Assembly: GCF_000968195.1 (NCBI RefSeq)
Contig: NZ_FO704550.1
Span: 4,092,001-4,156,000, forward strand
DNA length: 64,000 nt
From: Xenorhabdus doucetiae
Lineage (GTDB): Bacteria; Pseudomonadota; Gammaproteobacteria; Enterobacterales; Enterobacteriaceae
Direction of reading: 5' to 3'
Shown here: piece by piece, positions 19,250 through 27,837 of the stretch
Layout of the letters: each line of letters opens with the position of its first letter
Numbering within the stretch: position 1 is the stretch's first letter
Translations under genes and position numbers: made by a program
Notes under the pieces: generated by a model
What the model saw: only the letters and a program-made list of their open reading frames with translations
Database searches by the model: none
Told to the model about the DNA's origin: nothing

Positions 19250-19585
19250 ATAAATAATTTTTCGAAATATTTATATGGATACCAACCTAACTTAAATTGG
19301 CGAATAAAAACTATCTGACAACGTCACCATAAACATATATTCGGTTTCAACGAATCCTGATAAAAATCCGCACTTTTTGCCCTTTATAGATTAACAATCT
19401 TAGCAGACTACACTATTTTTTCGATTCACAGGGAACTGATTCCACAACAGGGCGAGATGCATGAACGTTTTTTACGCTAAAACTGTATACAATGAAATTC
19501 AATTTTGGTCAAATATCATACAACTCAGCCTTATTAAAGTATCAAGTAGTGTTTTATTTGGATGAATTGATTAAAAATTAGACTT

Positions 19586-19836
19586 TCATGCTCTCACCCT
19601 GGATTCCACACTGTTTGTACGATGACTATTTTTCCCGCTGTCTAGCTCATGGATTGCCTGTAAAGTTTCGCGATTTGGCTGAATCAGCCCATCAGGGATC
19701 TGACCCTATGTTGCTAATTTTTTAACAACCATTCAAATAACTGTAGATAAATCAAGACCCAAAGATTTTGCGTTCTCCATAGCGGCAACTTTTAATTCCG
19801 GTGAAACTCTGACTCGTACAATCGCATCGTAGCCAC
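19586..19836 (-). pseudogene. RelB/DinJ-type antitoxin, dead copy
   Basis: Minus-strand translation gives DAIVRVRVSPELKVAAMENA, then KSLGLDLSTVI, MVVKKLA and PNRETLQAIHELDSGK, the pattern of RelB/DinJ ribbon-helix-helix antitoxins. It carries an in-frame TGA after STVI, an in-frame TAG after KKLAT, and an apparent 1-nt deletion right after the GTG GCT AC start. No partner toxin is readable after the stop at 19586. The rest of the 19250-20047 gap shows no gene, apart from a possible IS630 tip relic near 19278 (GATACCAACCTAACTT). Confidence 0.7.
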
Positions 19837-20047
19837 AACATAGCTACAGTATAAGGTTATTTTTCACCCCAAATATGCCTGTTACACTTGAATTATCACG
19901 GAGATGCGGGGAAGAGGATCATAGGAATTTGACTTATTCCAACTAAATAAACCCTCTACAACTCAATTGAATAAATTGAAAAATAAAAATCACCTCTTTA
20001 TTATCCGAGATGCAGTATCCCTATATTAATAGCCCGAGGACAATAAT

Positions 20048-20491
20048 ATGCCTAAAGAGTTATTCACTGCAACAGTCGAGTCGGTTGGCAAGCTCAAAAT
20101 GAAATGTTCATCACGGGATTTTACCTTCCATGTGGACGAACCCAAAAGCCTTGGTGGAACCGATGAGGCGATGAATCCAGTCGAAGCATTACTTTCTGCA
20201 TTTGGTGCATGTCAGTGTATTGTGGCAAAAAGTTTTGCCCGTAAGCATAAAATCAATTTGATCGATATTCAGGTAAAAATGGAAGGAGAACTGGATACCG
20301 ATGGCTTCACCGGGAAAAATAAAAACGCCAAACTGGGGTTTTCAAAAATTACCTCCAAGTTTTATGTTAAAGCAGATAATACCGAACAAGAGATCCGCGA
20401 TTTTATTGCTTTTGTCGAAAGTCATTGCCCTGTTCTCGATACTCTCGTTAATACGCCAGAAATTGTGACTGAGGTTTATTCGGATAAATAA
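20048..20491 (+). CDS. OsmC-family redox protein
   Basis: 147 residues with the OsmC fold pattern. It has the family's peroxidatic-type cysteine region at C55/C57 (GACQC) and a second cysteine C127 (VESHCPVLD). OsmC proteins reduce organic peroxides with thiols, and many paralogues are of unknown function. GAGG lies just before the ATG. The gene stands alone, with a strong hairpin repeat after it. The physiological substrate is not deducible. Confidence 0.85.
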   Translation: MPKELFTATVESVGKLKMKCSSRDFTFHVDEPKSLGGTDEAMNPVEALLSAFGACQCIVAKSFARKHKINLIDIQVKMEGELDTDGFTGKNKNAKLGFSKITSKFYVKADNTEQEIRDFIAFVESHCPVLDTLVNTPEIVTEVYSDK

Positions 20492-20547
20492 ACGGGTAGA
20501 ACAAGGTGAGCAGCCTTTTTTGTTGCAGCTCGCAAGACGGAAGCCGC

Positions 20548-20581
20548 TTATTATCTTCCCCGCTACGCGGGGAGATAATAA
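20548..20581. repeat. Hairpin repeat after osmC-like gene
   Basis: TTATTATCTTCCCCGC pairs with GCGGGGAGATAATAA around a TAC loop, with one bulged T. The core matches the hairpin at 10540-10573. It lies between convergent genes (osmC-like and tacT) and may act as a terminator, although no T run follows on the plus strand. Confidence 0.6.
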
Positions 20582-20610
20582 AGGCCTCTTGAATGACGAC
20601 GAATATAGAC

Positions 20611-21111
20611 TCAGCTATCTGTACAGGCGCTTTTTAAATCCATCAATGTCGCCATCAATAACATGGGATCTAAAGGCGATGGTTCAAATCCGGTTGCTTC
20701 ATAAAATGATTTTGCTTCATCTGAGAGTGCATGAATTATCATGCCGCGAACACCAATAAGATCAGCGGCTTGTATTACCCTTAAAGCCGCATCTTTCACC
20801 AATGCCCGTCCTATTCCCTTTCGCTGCAATCGCCGATCAACCGCCAAACGCCCCAACACAACCACTGGTATCGGGTTAGGCATATTCCGCTTAAAATGGC
20901 CGGGAGCAGAACCCATAACAATCGCACTTGCTGCCAGAGAATAGTAAGCCATCACCCGATTTTCATCACACACCACATAGGTTTTTGATGCGCCTGTTAA
21001 GTTATTTTTTAGTGCGCGATTTTTCAGCCATTGATCGAACGTCACAACTCCTGAATCAAAAGATTCCAGATGATGATAGTCAGCCAGAAGTTTTGGTTCC
21101 GAAATTATCAT
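20611..21111 (-). CDS. TacT-like GNAT toxin (aminoacyl-tRNA acetyltransferase type)
   Basis: 166 residues with a GNAT fold: acetyl-CoA binding loop RRLQRKGIGRALVKDA and the terminal YEATGFEPSP element. Together with the upstream DUF1778 partner this matches TacT/AtaT-type toxins, which acetylate charged tRNA and stop translation. I chose ATG 21111, which overlaps the antitoxin stop by 4 nt (ATGA) and has AAAGAG upstream; ATG 21126 would add five residues. Confidence 0.85.
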   Translation of the reverse strand: MIISEPKLLADYHHLESFDSGVVTFDQWLKNRALKNNLTGASKTYVVCDENRVMAYYSLAASAIVMGSAPGHFKRNMPNPIPVVVLGRLAVDRRLQRKGIGRALVKDAALRVIQAADLIGVRGMIIHALSDEAKSFYEATGFEPSPLDPMLLMATLMDLKSACTDS

Positions 21112-21386
21112 AGCTCTTTGCCCCAAGGCGTTTCCATTTGCAGGGTTGCTTGTAACGGCTTATTGGGCTGTGGGGGCATGTCCAAACGTGCCAAAAATTC
21201 GGCATAGGCTTCTGGACTGGCCGTAATAATCGCTTGTTCAATTAACGTCTCTTCTGCCATACGACGGGCGGCTTCCAACATAAAATCCGTCCGATTTTTC
21301 CCCTGAATGGCTGCTGCCCTGTCTATCAGGTTGCGGATTTCGGGCTTGATACGAATATTCAATGTGTCGCGTTTTGTTGTTTGCAT
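21108..21386 (-). CDS. TacA-like antitoxin (DUF1778, ribbon-helix-helix)
   Basis: 92 residues. The N-terminus (RDTLNIRIKPEIRNLIDRAA) is a ribbon-helix-helix DNA-binding fold, the middle NRTDFMLEAARR is the DUF1778 signature, and the C-terminal tail is the part that usually neutralises the GNAT toxin. It overlaps the toxin gene by 4 nt. A perfect 11-bp inverted repeat upstream at 21431-21459 is the likely autoregulatory operator. Confidence 0.88.
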   Translation of the reverse strand: MQTTKRDTLNIRIKPEIRNLIDRAAAIQGKNRTDFMLEAARRMAEETLIEQAIITASPEAYAEFLARLDMPPQPNKPLQATLQMETPWGKEL

Positions 21387-21417
21387 AATTCACCTCGGAG
21401 TAGACGAGTTGCGGTTA

Positions 21418-21459
21418 AGCATAGCACCCCCGATTGTAATGTCAAAGTCATTACAATCG
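21418..21459 (-). promoter_or_regulatory. tacAT promoter overlapped by a palindromic operator
   Basis: On the minus strand, TTGACA (21445-21440) and TATGCT (21423-21418) are separated by 16 nt and form a good sigma-70 promoter. CGATTGTAATG (21431-21441) and CATTACAATCG (21449-21459) form a perfect 11-bp inverted repeat with a 7-nt spacer covering the -35 box. This suits repression by the TacA-TacT complex. Confidence 0.75.
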
Positions 21460-21465
21460 TTGACT

Positions 21466-22248
21466 TTACAACCAATTCTTAATAGCAGAAGTAAAATCCG
21501 TTAATACCTCAACAAACTCATCAGGATGGGAAATAAAAGGGGCGTGGGCAGCGTTGCGCATGATAACGGAATGGGTTTGTGGCCATGCCCTGTCAAGCTG
21601 CGAAGCGATCTTACGCGGCACCAAACCATCAAGATGACCATAAAGACGCAGGAAAGGTAATGGAAGCTGGGACAATTCCGCTCTTAAATCCTCCGTGCGC
21701 AGGATTTCCAAACCAGCATTAAGCACATCGACGGTCGGCATCGGCTGGTTGAGAATGACTGATTTCAGTACACGGGCATCCTGGCGTGCGCTGTCTGTTC
21801 CCAAGGTCTGCAAAGCCAGAAAACGTTCGACCGTCTTCTGAAAATCAGCACTCAATTGATGTTCAAATGCGCTCAAGACCGCCGGCTTAATCCCCGGCCA
21901 ATCGCCATCGGCACTGAATTTCGGCGAAGAAGCCACGGTGACCAAGCCCGCAACGTGTGCCGAGTGATCCAACGCAATCCGGCTGGCGACCAATCCTCCC
22001 AAAGACCAGCCGAGCCACAAGGCATTTTCCGGCGCCTGTTGCCATACAATATCAGCCATGTCCGCCAATGACATGGCCGGATACGGTTGGCTGCGTCCAT
22101 AGCCCGGTAAGTCCACCAGATGCAAACGAAAATGCGAAGCCAATCGCGTTTCCACTGAACGCCAAACCTCAGCGTTTAATCCCCATCCGTGCAGCATCAC
22201 AAGATCACGCGGTGCTTCACCAATTGTCTGCCAAAACAACTGATCCAT
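21466..22248 (-). CDS. bioH: BioH, pimeloyl-ACP methyl ester carboxylesterase
   Basis: 260 residues with an alpha/beta hydrolase fold. The catalytic triad falls at S82 (LGWSLGG), D207 (GHLDGLVP) and H235 (NAAHAPF), the same numbers as in E. coli BioH. It removes the methyl group from pimeloyl-ACP methyl ester to end the BioC-BioH pathway to the biotin precursor in the cytoplasm. It is divergent from gntX, with 43 bp between the starts, as in E. coli. Confidence 0.95.
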   Translation of the reverse strand: MDQLFWQTIGEAPRDLVMLHGWGLNAEVWRSVETRLASHFRLHLVDLPGYGRSQPYPAMSLADMADIVWQQAPENALWLGWSLGGLVASRIALDHSAHVAGLVTVASSPKFSADGDWPGIKPAVLSAFEHQLSADFQKTVERFLALQTLGTDSARQDARVLKSVILNQPMPTVDVLNAGLEILRTEDLRAELSQLPLPFLRLYGHLDGLVPRKIASQLDRAWPQTHSVIMRNAAHAPFISHPDEFVEVLTDFTSAIKNWL

Positions 22249-22291
22249 TGTTATTCTCTCTTTTATTTATGTGTCACCAAGGAAGGGAACT

Positions 22292-22975
22292 ATGCTAACA
22301 ATGGTTGGCTACTGTTGGCTATGCCATCAAAATTTGTATTTTGCCCATCACGGAATCTGCTACATCTGCCTCCGTCACTTAAAGCGGCTGCAACATGTCT
22401 GTCCGCGCTGTGCACTGCCTGCTGAATCCGGCAATTTTCCCTGTGGCCGCTGTGTGAAAAATCCCCCGCCGTGGCAATATTTGATCGCCATTACGGATTA
22501 CACCCCACCATTAAGCCAGCTTATCCGACGGTATAAATATCACAGTACCCCACAACTTGCGCCGGTGCTGGCGCGCATCTTCCTGCTGCATTGGTTGCAA
22601 GGCTATCGTGAAGGCCGCTGGCATAAGCCGGACAGCATACTGGGCATTCCCCTGCACAGCAGAAAACGCTGGCAACGCGGGTTCGATCAGATTGAGCTGA
22701 TTACCCATCCTCTGTCACGTTGGCTGCGATGCCCGTATCAATCCGGTTTTTTGCGCCGTTCACGTGCTACACTCCCACAACGCGGGTTATCCGCCGCCCA
22801 AAGGAGAACCAATCTTAAGCAAGCCTTTCAGTTGCAGGGCGATTTTACCGATCAACATGTCGCGATTTTCGATGATGTGATCACCACGGGCACAACGCTG
22901 CATGAGGTTTCACAGTTGTTGATTCGTGCTGGCGCTCGCTCTGTACAGGCTTGGGCAATATGCCGAACCTTGTAG
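22292..22975 (+). CDS. gntX: GntX/ComF-family phosphoribosyltransferase-like protein
   Basis: 227 residues. The N-terminal zinc-finger-like part has CxxC pairs (CWLC, CYIC, CPRC, CGRC) and the C-terminal part is a phosphoribosyltransferase fold with VAIFDDVITTGTT. It matches E. coli GntX (YhgH) along its length; the ComF relatives function in DNA uptake, and E. coli growth on DNA has been linked to it. GGAAGGG at 22281-22287 supports ATG 22292 (MLTMVGYC) over the upstream in-frame ATG 22271. Confidence 0.9.
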   Translation: MLTMVGYCWLCHQNLYFAHHGICYICLRHLKRLQHVCPRCALPAESGNFPCGRCVKNPPPWQYLIAITDYTPPLSQLIRRYKYHSTPQLAPVLARIFLLHWLQGYREGRWHKPDSILGIPLHSRKRWQRGFDQIELITHPLSRWLRCPYQSGFLRRSRATLPQRGLSAAQRRTNLKQAFQLQGDFTDQHVAIFDDVITTGTTLHEVSQLLIRAGARSVQAWAICRTL

Positions 22976-23034
22976 TTCCTTTATAAATGGGCGTATTATA
23001 ACCAACTAGAACAGTCAACTATTGAGCAAATGCC

Positions 23035-23610
23035 ATGATTAATATTACTGAAGCAGCGCAAGCACATTTTGCCAAGCTACTGGCAAATCAAGAACCGGGT
23101 ACCCAGATCCGCGTTTTTGTCATTAATCCGGGAACCCCGACCGCTGAATGCGGCGTTTCCTATTGCCCACCGGATGCTGTTGAAGCCACTGACACCGAAT
23201 TGAAGTTCGATCAACTTTCTGCCTATGTTGATGAAATTAGTGCTCCTTTTCTGGAAGAAGCCGTTATTGATTTTGTCACCGATCAACTGGGTTCTCAACT
23301 GACCCTTAAAGCTCCGAACGCCAAGATGCGTAAAGTGGAGGATGATGCACCACTGATTGATCGTGTTGAATATGTCCTGCAATCGCAGATCAATCCCCAG
23401 TTGGCCGGGCATGGTGGCCGTGTCAGCCTGATGGAAATCACCGATAATGGTTATGCTATTTTGCAATTCGGAGGCGGATGCAACGGCTGTTCAATGGTCG
23501 ATGTCACGCTGAAAGAAGGAATTGAAAAGCAGTTATTACAGTTATTCCCTGAATTAAAGGGCGTGAGAGATCTGACTGAACACCAGCGCGGTGAGCATTC
23601 ATATTACTGA
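23035..23610 (+). CDS. nfuA: NfuA iron-sulfur cluster carrier
   Basis: 191 residues, the same as E. coli NfuA. The N-terminal degenerate A-type domain is followed by a C-terminal Nfu domain with the cluster-binding pair C149/C152 (GGGCNGCSMVD). NfuA carries a 4Fe-4S cluster to target enzymes and protects Fe-S proteins under oxidative or iron stress. The order bioH-gntX-nfuA is the E. coli order. Confidence 0.97.
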   Translation: MINITEAAQAHFAKLLANQEPGTQIRVFVINPGTPTAECGVSYCPPDAVEATDTELKFDQLSAYVDEISAPFLEEAVIDFVTDQLGSQLTLKAPNAKMRKVEDDAPLIDRVEYVLQSQINPQLAGHGGRVSLMEITDNGYAILQFGGGCNGCSMVDVTLKEGIEKQLLQLFPELKGVRDLTEHQRGEHSYY

Positions 23611-23670
23611 GTTTTTTATTCTTGTTTTAACCATTTTTCTGTTTCCAACATTTTCTCTCGGTATTTCTAC

Positions 23671-23718
23671 GCCTTCCCAATGCTGATATTGGGAAGGCAG
23701 TCAGGTATGACCTGACTG
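23671..23718 (+). terminator. Double stem-loop after nfuA
   Basis: A perfect 11-bp stem GCCTTCCCAAT/ATTGGGAAGGC (23671-23698) is directly followed by a perfect 9-bp stem CAGTCAGGT/ACCTGACTG (23698-23718). Neither has a clear T run. They probably end nfuA transcription or insulate glpE. Confidence 0.6.
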
Positions 23719-23774
23719 CGGTTAAGAAATGAATAGATTGAAAATGAAAATTTGAGAAACGACGTTGAGTATTT

Positions 23775-24098
23775 ATGGACCATTTTCAAACAATAACGCC
23801 TGAACAAGCTTACCAACATTGGCTCGATAAAACCGCAGTCATGGTTGATATCCGCGACCCACAAAGTTTCCATGCCGGGCACGTAACCGGGGCGTTTCAT
23901 CTCACCAATGAAACACTCAATCATTTTCTACAAGGCGCGGATTTTGACCAACCCGTCATGGTGATGTGCTACCACGGGCATAGCAGTCAGGGAGCGGCAC
24001 AATACCTGATCAATATGGGTTTTGAGACGGTTTACAGTGTCAATGGCGGTTTTGAAGTCTGGCAAAGGGACTATCCTCACGCTGTCCATGCTCAATGA
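23775..24098 (+). CDS. glpE: GlpE thiosulfate sulfurtransferase (rhodanese)
   Basis: 107-residue single-domain rhodanese. Active-site C65 lies in the loop CYHGHS, as in E. coli GlpE. It moves sulfane sulfur from thiosulfate to cyanide or thioredoxin-type acceptors in the cytoplasm. It leads the glpE-glpG-glpR series on the plus strand. Confidence 0.95.
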   Translation: MDHFQTITPEQAYQHWLDKTAVMVDIRDPQSFHAGHVTGAFHLTNETLNHFLQGADFDQPVMVMCYHGHSSQGAAQYLINMGFETVYSVNGGFEVWQRDYPHAVHAQ

Positions 24099-24164
24099 AT
24101 ATTTAATATACTGAATTTAACCCTGTGCAATTCATTTCAACTTAAGGCAGAGATAAGACGAGTC

Positions 24165-25004
24165 ATGATCCATATAACCTCAGTATCTAACCCTCGACTG
24201 GCTCAGGCCTTTATTGATTATATGGCGACGCAGGGCATTCATTTGACCATGCGCCCCACCAATGAACCCCCTTTAGTTGAACTCTGGTTAGAAGATGCCA
24301 GCCAACGCAGTCAGGTTGAACTGGAACTTCGCTACTTTGCCCATGACCCGCTCAATAAACGCTATCAGGCTGCCAGTTGGCAAGCGGGTAAATCTGTCAG
24401 TCCCTTCAACTATCGCAACAACCTTAACTTAAGTACGCTCAAAAACCAGTCTGGTCCGCTGACAATTGCCACAACCCTGATCTGTATCCTCGTTTACCTT
24501 TGGATGGAGATGGCGGGCATGCCGAATGTCATGAAATGGCTGGCGTGGCCAGCTCACAGTGATCAGTATCTGGAGTTATGGCGCTACTTAAGCCCTGCCC
24601 TGCTGCATTTCTCCCTGACCCATCTCCTGTTTAATCTTGCATTATGGTGGTATTTCGGCAGTCAGGTAGAGCGGAAGATTGGCGGAGGCAAATTGTTTGA
24701 AATCACGATAGTCTCCGCCATTTTCAGTGGTTGGGCGCAATCCTTGTTCAGCGGATCTCATTTCGGCGGGCTGTCCGGTGTCGTCTACGCCCTGATCGGG
24801 TATGTTTGGCTAACCGGTGAAATATCACCCAAACGCGGGATCAGCGCGCCCAGAGGATTAATTGCTATCTCTGTCATTTGGTTATTGGTGGGTTATTTCA
24901 ATCTATTTTCATTAAAGATCGCCAATGCTGCCCACGTTTCAGGATTAATTCTCGGGTTATTAATGGGGTTATGGGATAATTTGCGTAAACAAAAAAAGCA
25001 ATAA
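24165..25004 (+). CDS. glpG: GlpG rhomboid intramembrane serine protease
   Basis: 279 residues with an N-terminal cytosolic domain of about 95 residues, then six hydrophobic helices. The catalytic dyad is S204 (GGLSGVVYAL) and H257 (NAAHVSG), corresponding to S201/H254 of E. coli. The WR motif of loop 1 is present (ELWRYLSP). It cleaves membrane proteins within the inner membrane. Confidence 0.96.
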   Translation: MIHITSVSNPRLAQAFIDYMATQGIHLTMRPTNEPPLVELWLEDASQRSQVELELRYFAHDPLNKRYQAASWQAGKSVSPFNYRNNLNLSTLKNQSGPLTIATTLICILVYLWMEMAGMPNVMKWLAWPAHSDQYLELWRYLSPALLHFSLTHLLFNLALWWYFGSQVERKIGGGKLFEITIVSAIFSGWAQSLFSGSHFGGLSGVVYALIGYVWLTGEISPKRGISAPRGLIAISVIWLLVGYFNLFSLKIANAAHVSGLILGLLMGLWDNLRKQKKQ

Positions 25005-25014
25005 ATACCAATAG

Positions 25015-25042
25015 ATTTCAAGTTTCGGCATCGGCTTGAAAT
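25015..25042. repeat. Small inverted repeat between glpG and glpR
   Basis: ATTTCAAG and CTTGAAAT flank a 12-nt loop, preceded by ATACCAATAG. The tip resembles the MITE-like element at 17789, so this may be a shortened copy. Confidence 0.4.
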
Positions 25043-25099
25043 AGAAGGGGATAATTTTGGTCAACGATAATCCATCTATGCAAATATTAGGGGAATTTT

Positions 25100-25858
25100 G
25101 TGAAGCAAACTCAGCGACATGATGCAATAATCGAGCTAGTGCGCCTTCAAGGTTATGTCAGCACGGAGGAGTTGGTTGAACATTTTGATGTTAGCCCGCA
25201 AACTATCCGACGTGACTTAAATGATCTCGCCGATAAGAATAAAATCCAGCGTCATCACGGTGGTGCCACGTTACCCTCCAGCTCCGTCAACACCGCTTAC
25301 CATGACCGTAAGATCATGTGGTCGAACGAAAAAGCCCGCATTGCACAACAAGTTGCCAGCCAAATTCCAAACGGCGCAACCCTGTTTATCGATATTGGAA
25401 CCACGCCAGAAGCCGTGGCACATGCCCTGCTCAACCACTGCGATTTACGGATTGTCACCAACAATCTCAACGTCGCCACCCTGTTTATGGGCAAAGAAGA
25501 CTTCCGTCTGATTTTAGCCGGAGGAGAAGTGCGCTCCCGCGATGGCGGTATCATTGGTGAAGCCACGCTGGATTTCATTTCCCAGTTCCGCCTTGATTTC
25601 GGCATCCTTGGGATCAGCGGCATCGATAATGATGGCTCGCTGCTGGAGTTCGATTACCACGAAGTGCGTACCAAACGCGCCATTATCGAGAACTCCCGCT
25701 GTGTCATGCTGGTTGCCGACCATTCAAAATTCGGCCGCAGTGCTATGGTTAATCTCGGTAACATGAACCTGATTGATTTTTTGTTCACGGATAAAGCACC
25801 TCCTCTCGGTATCCAGAAAATTATCGAGCAACACAGCGTTAAGCTGGAATTGTGCTAA
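25100..25858 (+). CDS. glpR: GlpR, DeoR-family repressor of glycerol-3-phosphate genes
   Basis: 252 residues. The N-terminal DeoR HTH (RHDAIIELVRLQGYVSTEEL, SPQTIRRDLNDL) is followed by the sugar-phosphate sensor domain (DIGTTPEAVAHAL, GGEVRSRDGGI). It represses glp operons and is released by glycerol-3-phosphate. It lies 260 bp upstream of glpD, one of its usual targets. Confidence 0.95.
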   Translation: MKQTQRHDAIIELVRLQGYVSTEELVEHFDVSPQTIRRDLNDLADKNKIQRHHGGATLPSSSVNTAYHDRKIMWSNEKARIAQQVASQIPNGATLFIDIGTTPEAVAHALLNHCDLRIVTNNLNVATLFMGKEDFRLILAGGEVRSRDGGIIGEATLDFISQFRLDFGILGISGIDNDGSLLEFDYHEVRTKRAIIENSRCVMLVADHSKFGRSAMVNLGNMNLIDFLFTDKAPPLGIQKIIEQHSVKLELC

Positions 25859-25890
25859 TTACTTTTTACGCAATAGCTACGTAATCAATG

Positions 25891-25915
25891 CCCCCACCTG
25901 AAATTCGGGTGGGGG
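25891..25915 (+). terminator. GC-rich stem-loop after glpR
   Basis: CCCCCACC pairs with GGTGGGGG around a 9-nt loop, 32 nt after the glpR stop. No clear T run follows. It is a probable terminator separating glpR from the glpD promoter. Confidence 0.6.
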
Positions 25916-26064
25916 TCGCTCTCATCAATATTCCCCTCTCAAATTTGTATCCCACAAAATCCTTATTAATCTTATATATATGGTAAGGTTTTGTTAGCTA
26001 TATCACGTGAAGATGTTTTTTCTGCGTTAATAGTTGGCGATTGATGAATTTTTGATTACAATCC

Positions 26065-26101
26065 TTGAGCGAAAACGAACATTAAAGAACTGTTTCGAAC
26101 A
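26065..26101 (+). promoter_or_regulatory. Candidate GlpR operators before glpD
   Basis: An ACGAACAT half site at 26075-26082, paired with a degenerate left half from 26065, and TGTTTCGAACA at 26091-26101 resemble the GlpR pattern built from TGTTCG/CGAACA halves. Both lie within 55 bp of the glpD start. Confidence 0.45.
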
Positions 26102-26117
26102 TTTCAGAGGGGATGCA

Positions 26118-27611
26118 ATGGAAACCAAAGACTTGATTATCATCGGCGGTGGAATTAACGGCGCCGGTATCGCAGCAGATGCTGCTGGCCGGGGGCTTTC
26201 TGTCCTATTGTTGGAAGGTCAAGATTTGGCCAGCGCAACTTCGTCTGCCAGCTCCAAGCTGATCCACGGTGGCTTACGCTATCTGGAACATTATGAATTC
26301 CGTTTAGTCAGTGAAGCACTGGCAGAACGTGAAGTGCTTTTGAAACTGGCTCCCCATATTGCATTCCCGATGCGTTTTCGTTTGCCGCATCAACCTCACC
26401 TGCGCCCAGCCTGGATGATCCGCATTGGCCTGTTCCTGTACGATAATTTAGGTAAACGCGTCAGCTTACCGGGCAGTAAGGGGCTGAAATTTGGTGCAAA
26501 CTCAGTATTAAAACCCTCAATCACCCGTGGTTTTGAATACTCCGACTGCTGGGTTGACGATGCGCGTCTGGTTGTTCTGAACGCTCAGGAAGTGCAAAAA
26601 CACGGTGGCGAAGTGCGTACCCGCACTCAAGTTACCCGCGCATGGCGTGAAAATGGTCACTGGATGGTTGAAGCCAAAGATCTTAAAACCGGCGAAACCT
26701 ATACCTGGCGTGCGAAAGGTTTGGTCAACGCAACTGGCCCGTGGGTGAAAAATTTCTTTGATAACGGCCTGCAACTGAAATCGCCTTACGGCATCCGTTT
26801 GATCAAAGGCAGCCATATTGTTGTGCCGCGAGTGCACGATGAACCGCAGGCTTATATTCTGCAAAATGAAGATAATCGCATCGTGTTTGTGATCCCGTGG
26901 AATGACGAATTTTCCATCATTGGTACGACAGACGTTGAGTACAAAGGCGATCCAAAAGAAGTCAAAATTGACGATAAAGAGATCGACTATTTGCTGAAAG
27001 TCTATAACGACCACTTCAAGAAACAACTTGGCCGCAATGATGTTGTCTGGACTTACTCTGGTGTTCGTCCCCTGTGTGATGATGAATCCGATTCACCGCA
27101 AGCGATCACCCGTGACTACACACTGGATGTGCAGGATGAACAAGGTCAGACACCATTACTGTCCGTATTTGGCGGTAAGCTGACGACTTATCGTAAATTG
27201 GCTGAACACGCCATGGATAAACTGACCCAGTACTACCCCAATGCGGGCAAGGCATGGACTAAAAATGGCAAATTACCGGGTGGTGAGCTGGAAGGCTGTG
27301 ATCGCGATGGTTATGCGCGTCTGCTGCGTCAGCGTCACAACTGGTTGCCAGAAGGGACGGCACTACGTTACGCCCGTACTTACGGCAGCAACAGCCAAGT
27401 CATCCTGAAAAACGCAGAAGCACTGACCGATCTCGGCGAATGCTTCGGCCACGGTTTATATGAAGCTGAACTGCGTTATTTAGTTGAACACGAATGGGTG
27501 ACGCAGTTAGATGATGCTATCTGGCGCCGAACCAAACTGGGCATGTGGCTCACCGATGAACAGAAACAGCGTGTAGCGGACTGGCTGACACAAAACGTCA
27601 AAGCGGCTTAA
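26118..27611 (+). CDS. glpD: GlpD aerobic glycerol-3-phosphate dehydrogenase
   Basis: 497 residues (E. coli 501). The N-terminal FAD-binding motif DLIIIGGGINGAGIAADAAG is followed by LIHGGLRYLEHYEF and the C-terminal dehydrogenase domain. It is a peripheral inner-membrane flavoenzyme that oxidises sn-glycerol-3-phosphate to dihydroxyacetone phosphate and passes electrons to quinone. AGAGGGG precedes ATG 26118; the longer in-frame ORF from 26034 has no support. Confidence 0.97.
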   Translation: METKDLIIIGGGINGAGIAADAAGRGLSVLLLEGQDLASATSSASSKLIHGGLRYLEHYEFRLVSEALAEREVLLKLAPHIAFPMRFRLPHQPHLRPAWMIRIGLFLYDNLGKRVSLPGSKGLKFGANSVLKPSITRGFEYSDCWVDDARLVVLNAQEVQKHGGEVRTRTQVTRAWRENGHWMVEAKDLKTGETYTWRAKGLVNATGPWVKNFFDNGLQLKSPYGIRLIKGSHIVVPRVHDEPQAYILQNEDNRIVFVIPWNDEFSIIGTTDVEYKGDPKEVKIDDKEIDYLLKVYNDHFKKQLGRNDVVWTYSGVRPLCDDESDSPQAITRDYTLDVQDEQGQTPLLSVFGGKLTTYRKLAEHAMDKLTQYYPNAGKAWTKNGKLPGGELEGCDRDGYARLLRQRHNWLPEGTALRYARTYGSNSQVILKNAEALTDLGECFGHGLYEAELRYLVEHEWVTQLDDAIWRRTKLGMWLTDEQKQRVADWLTQNVKAA

Positions 27612-27630
27612 TTGCAAGATTAATTTCGTG

Positions 27631-27661
27631 GAAAACGGCGATAACCATTATCGCCGTTTTC
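27631..27661 (+). terminator. Strong bidirectional terminator after glpD
   Basis: A perfect 14-bp stem GAAAACGGCGATAA / TTATCGCCGTTTTC with a CCA loop, with A-rich and T-rich arms as in rho-independent terminators. Confidence 0.85.
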
Positions 27662-27837
27662 TATTTCGCTTTATTCCTACTGTAAATTTTCGAAATCAAC
27701 CATCCCTATTTTCTATTGAAATCTGCTGATTTTTTATTTTATTCAACTGGTTGTTTGACGCACCTATTTTTGCCATCGTGATAGTATGTTGGAAATTAAA
27801 CTGACATATATCTAAACTAAAAATTTAGGAACAAATA

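Noticed and set aside
19278..19300. GATACCAACCTAACTT resembling an IS630 tip
   Set aside because: Only one end is visible with no opposite end or transposase remnant close by; too little for a mobile-element call.
19380..19500. Open stretch resembling a transposase fragment (ELIPQQGEMHERF)
   Set aside because: Too short, with stops on both sides and no motif that fixes a family.
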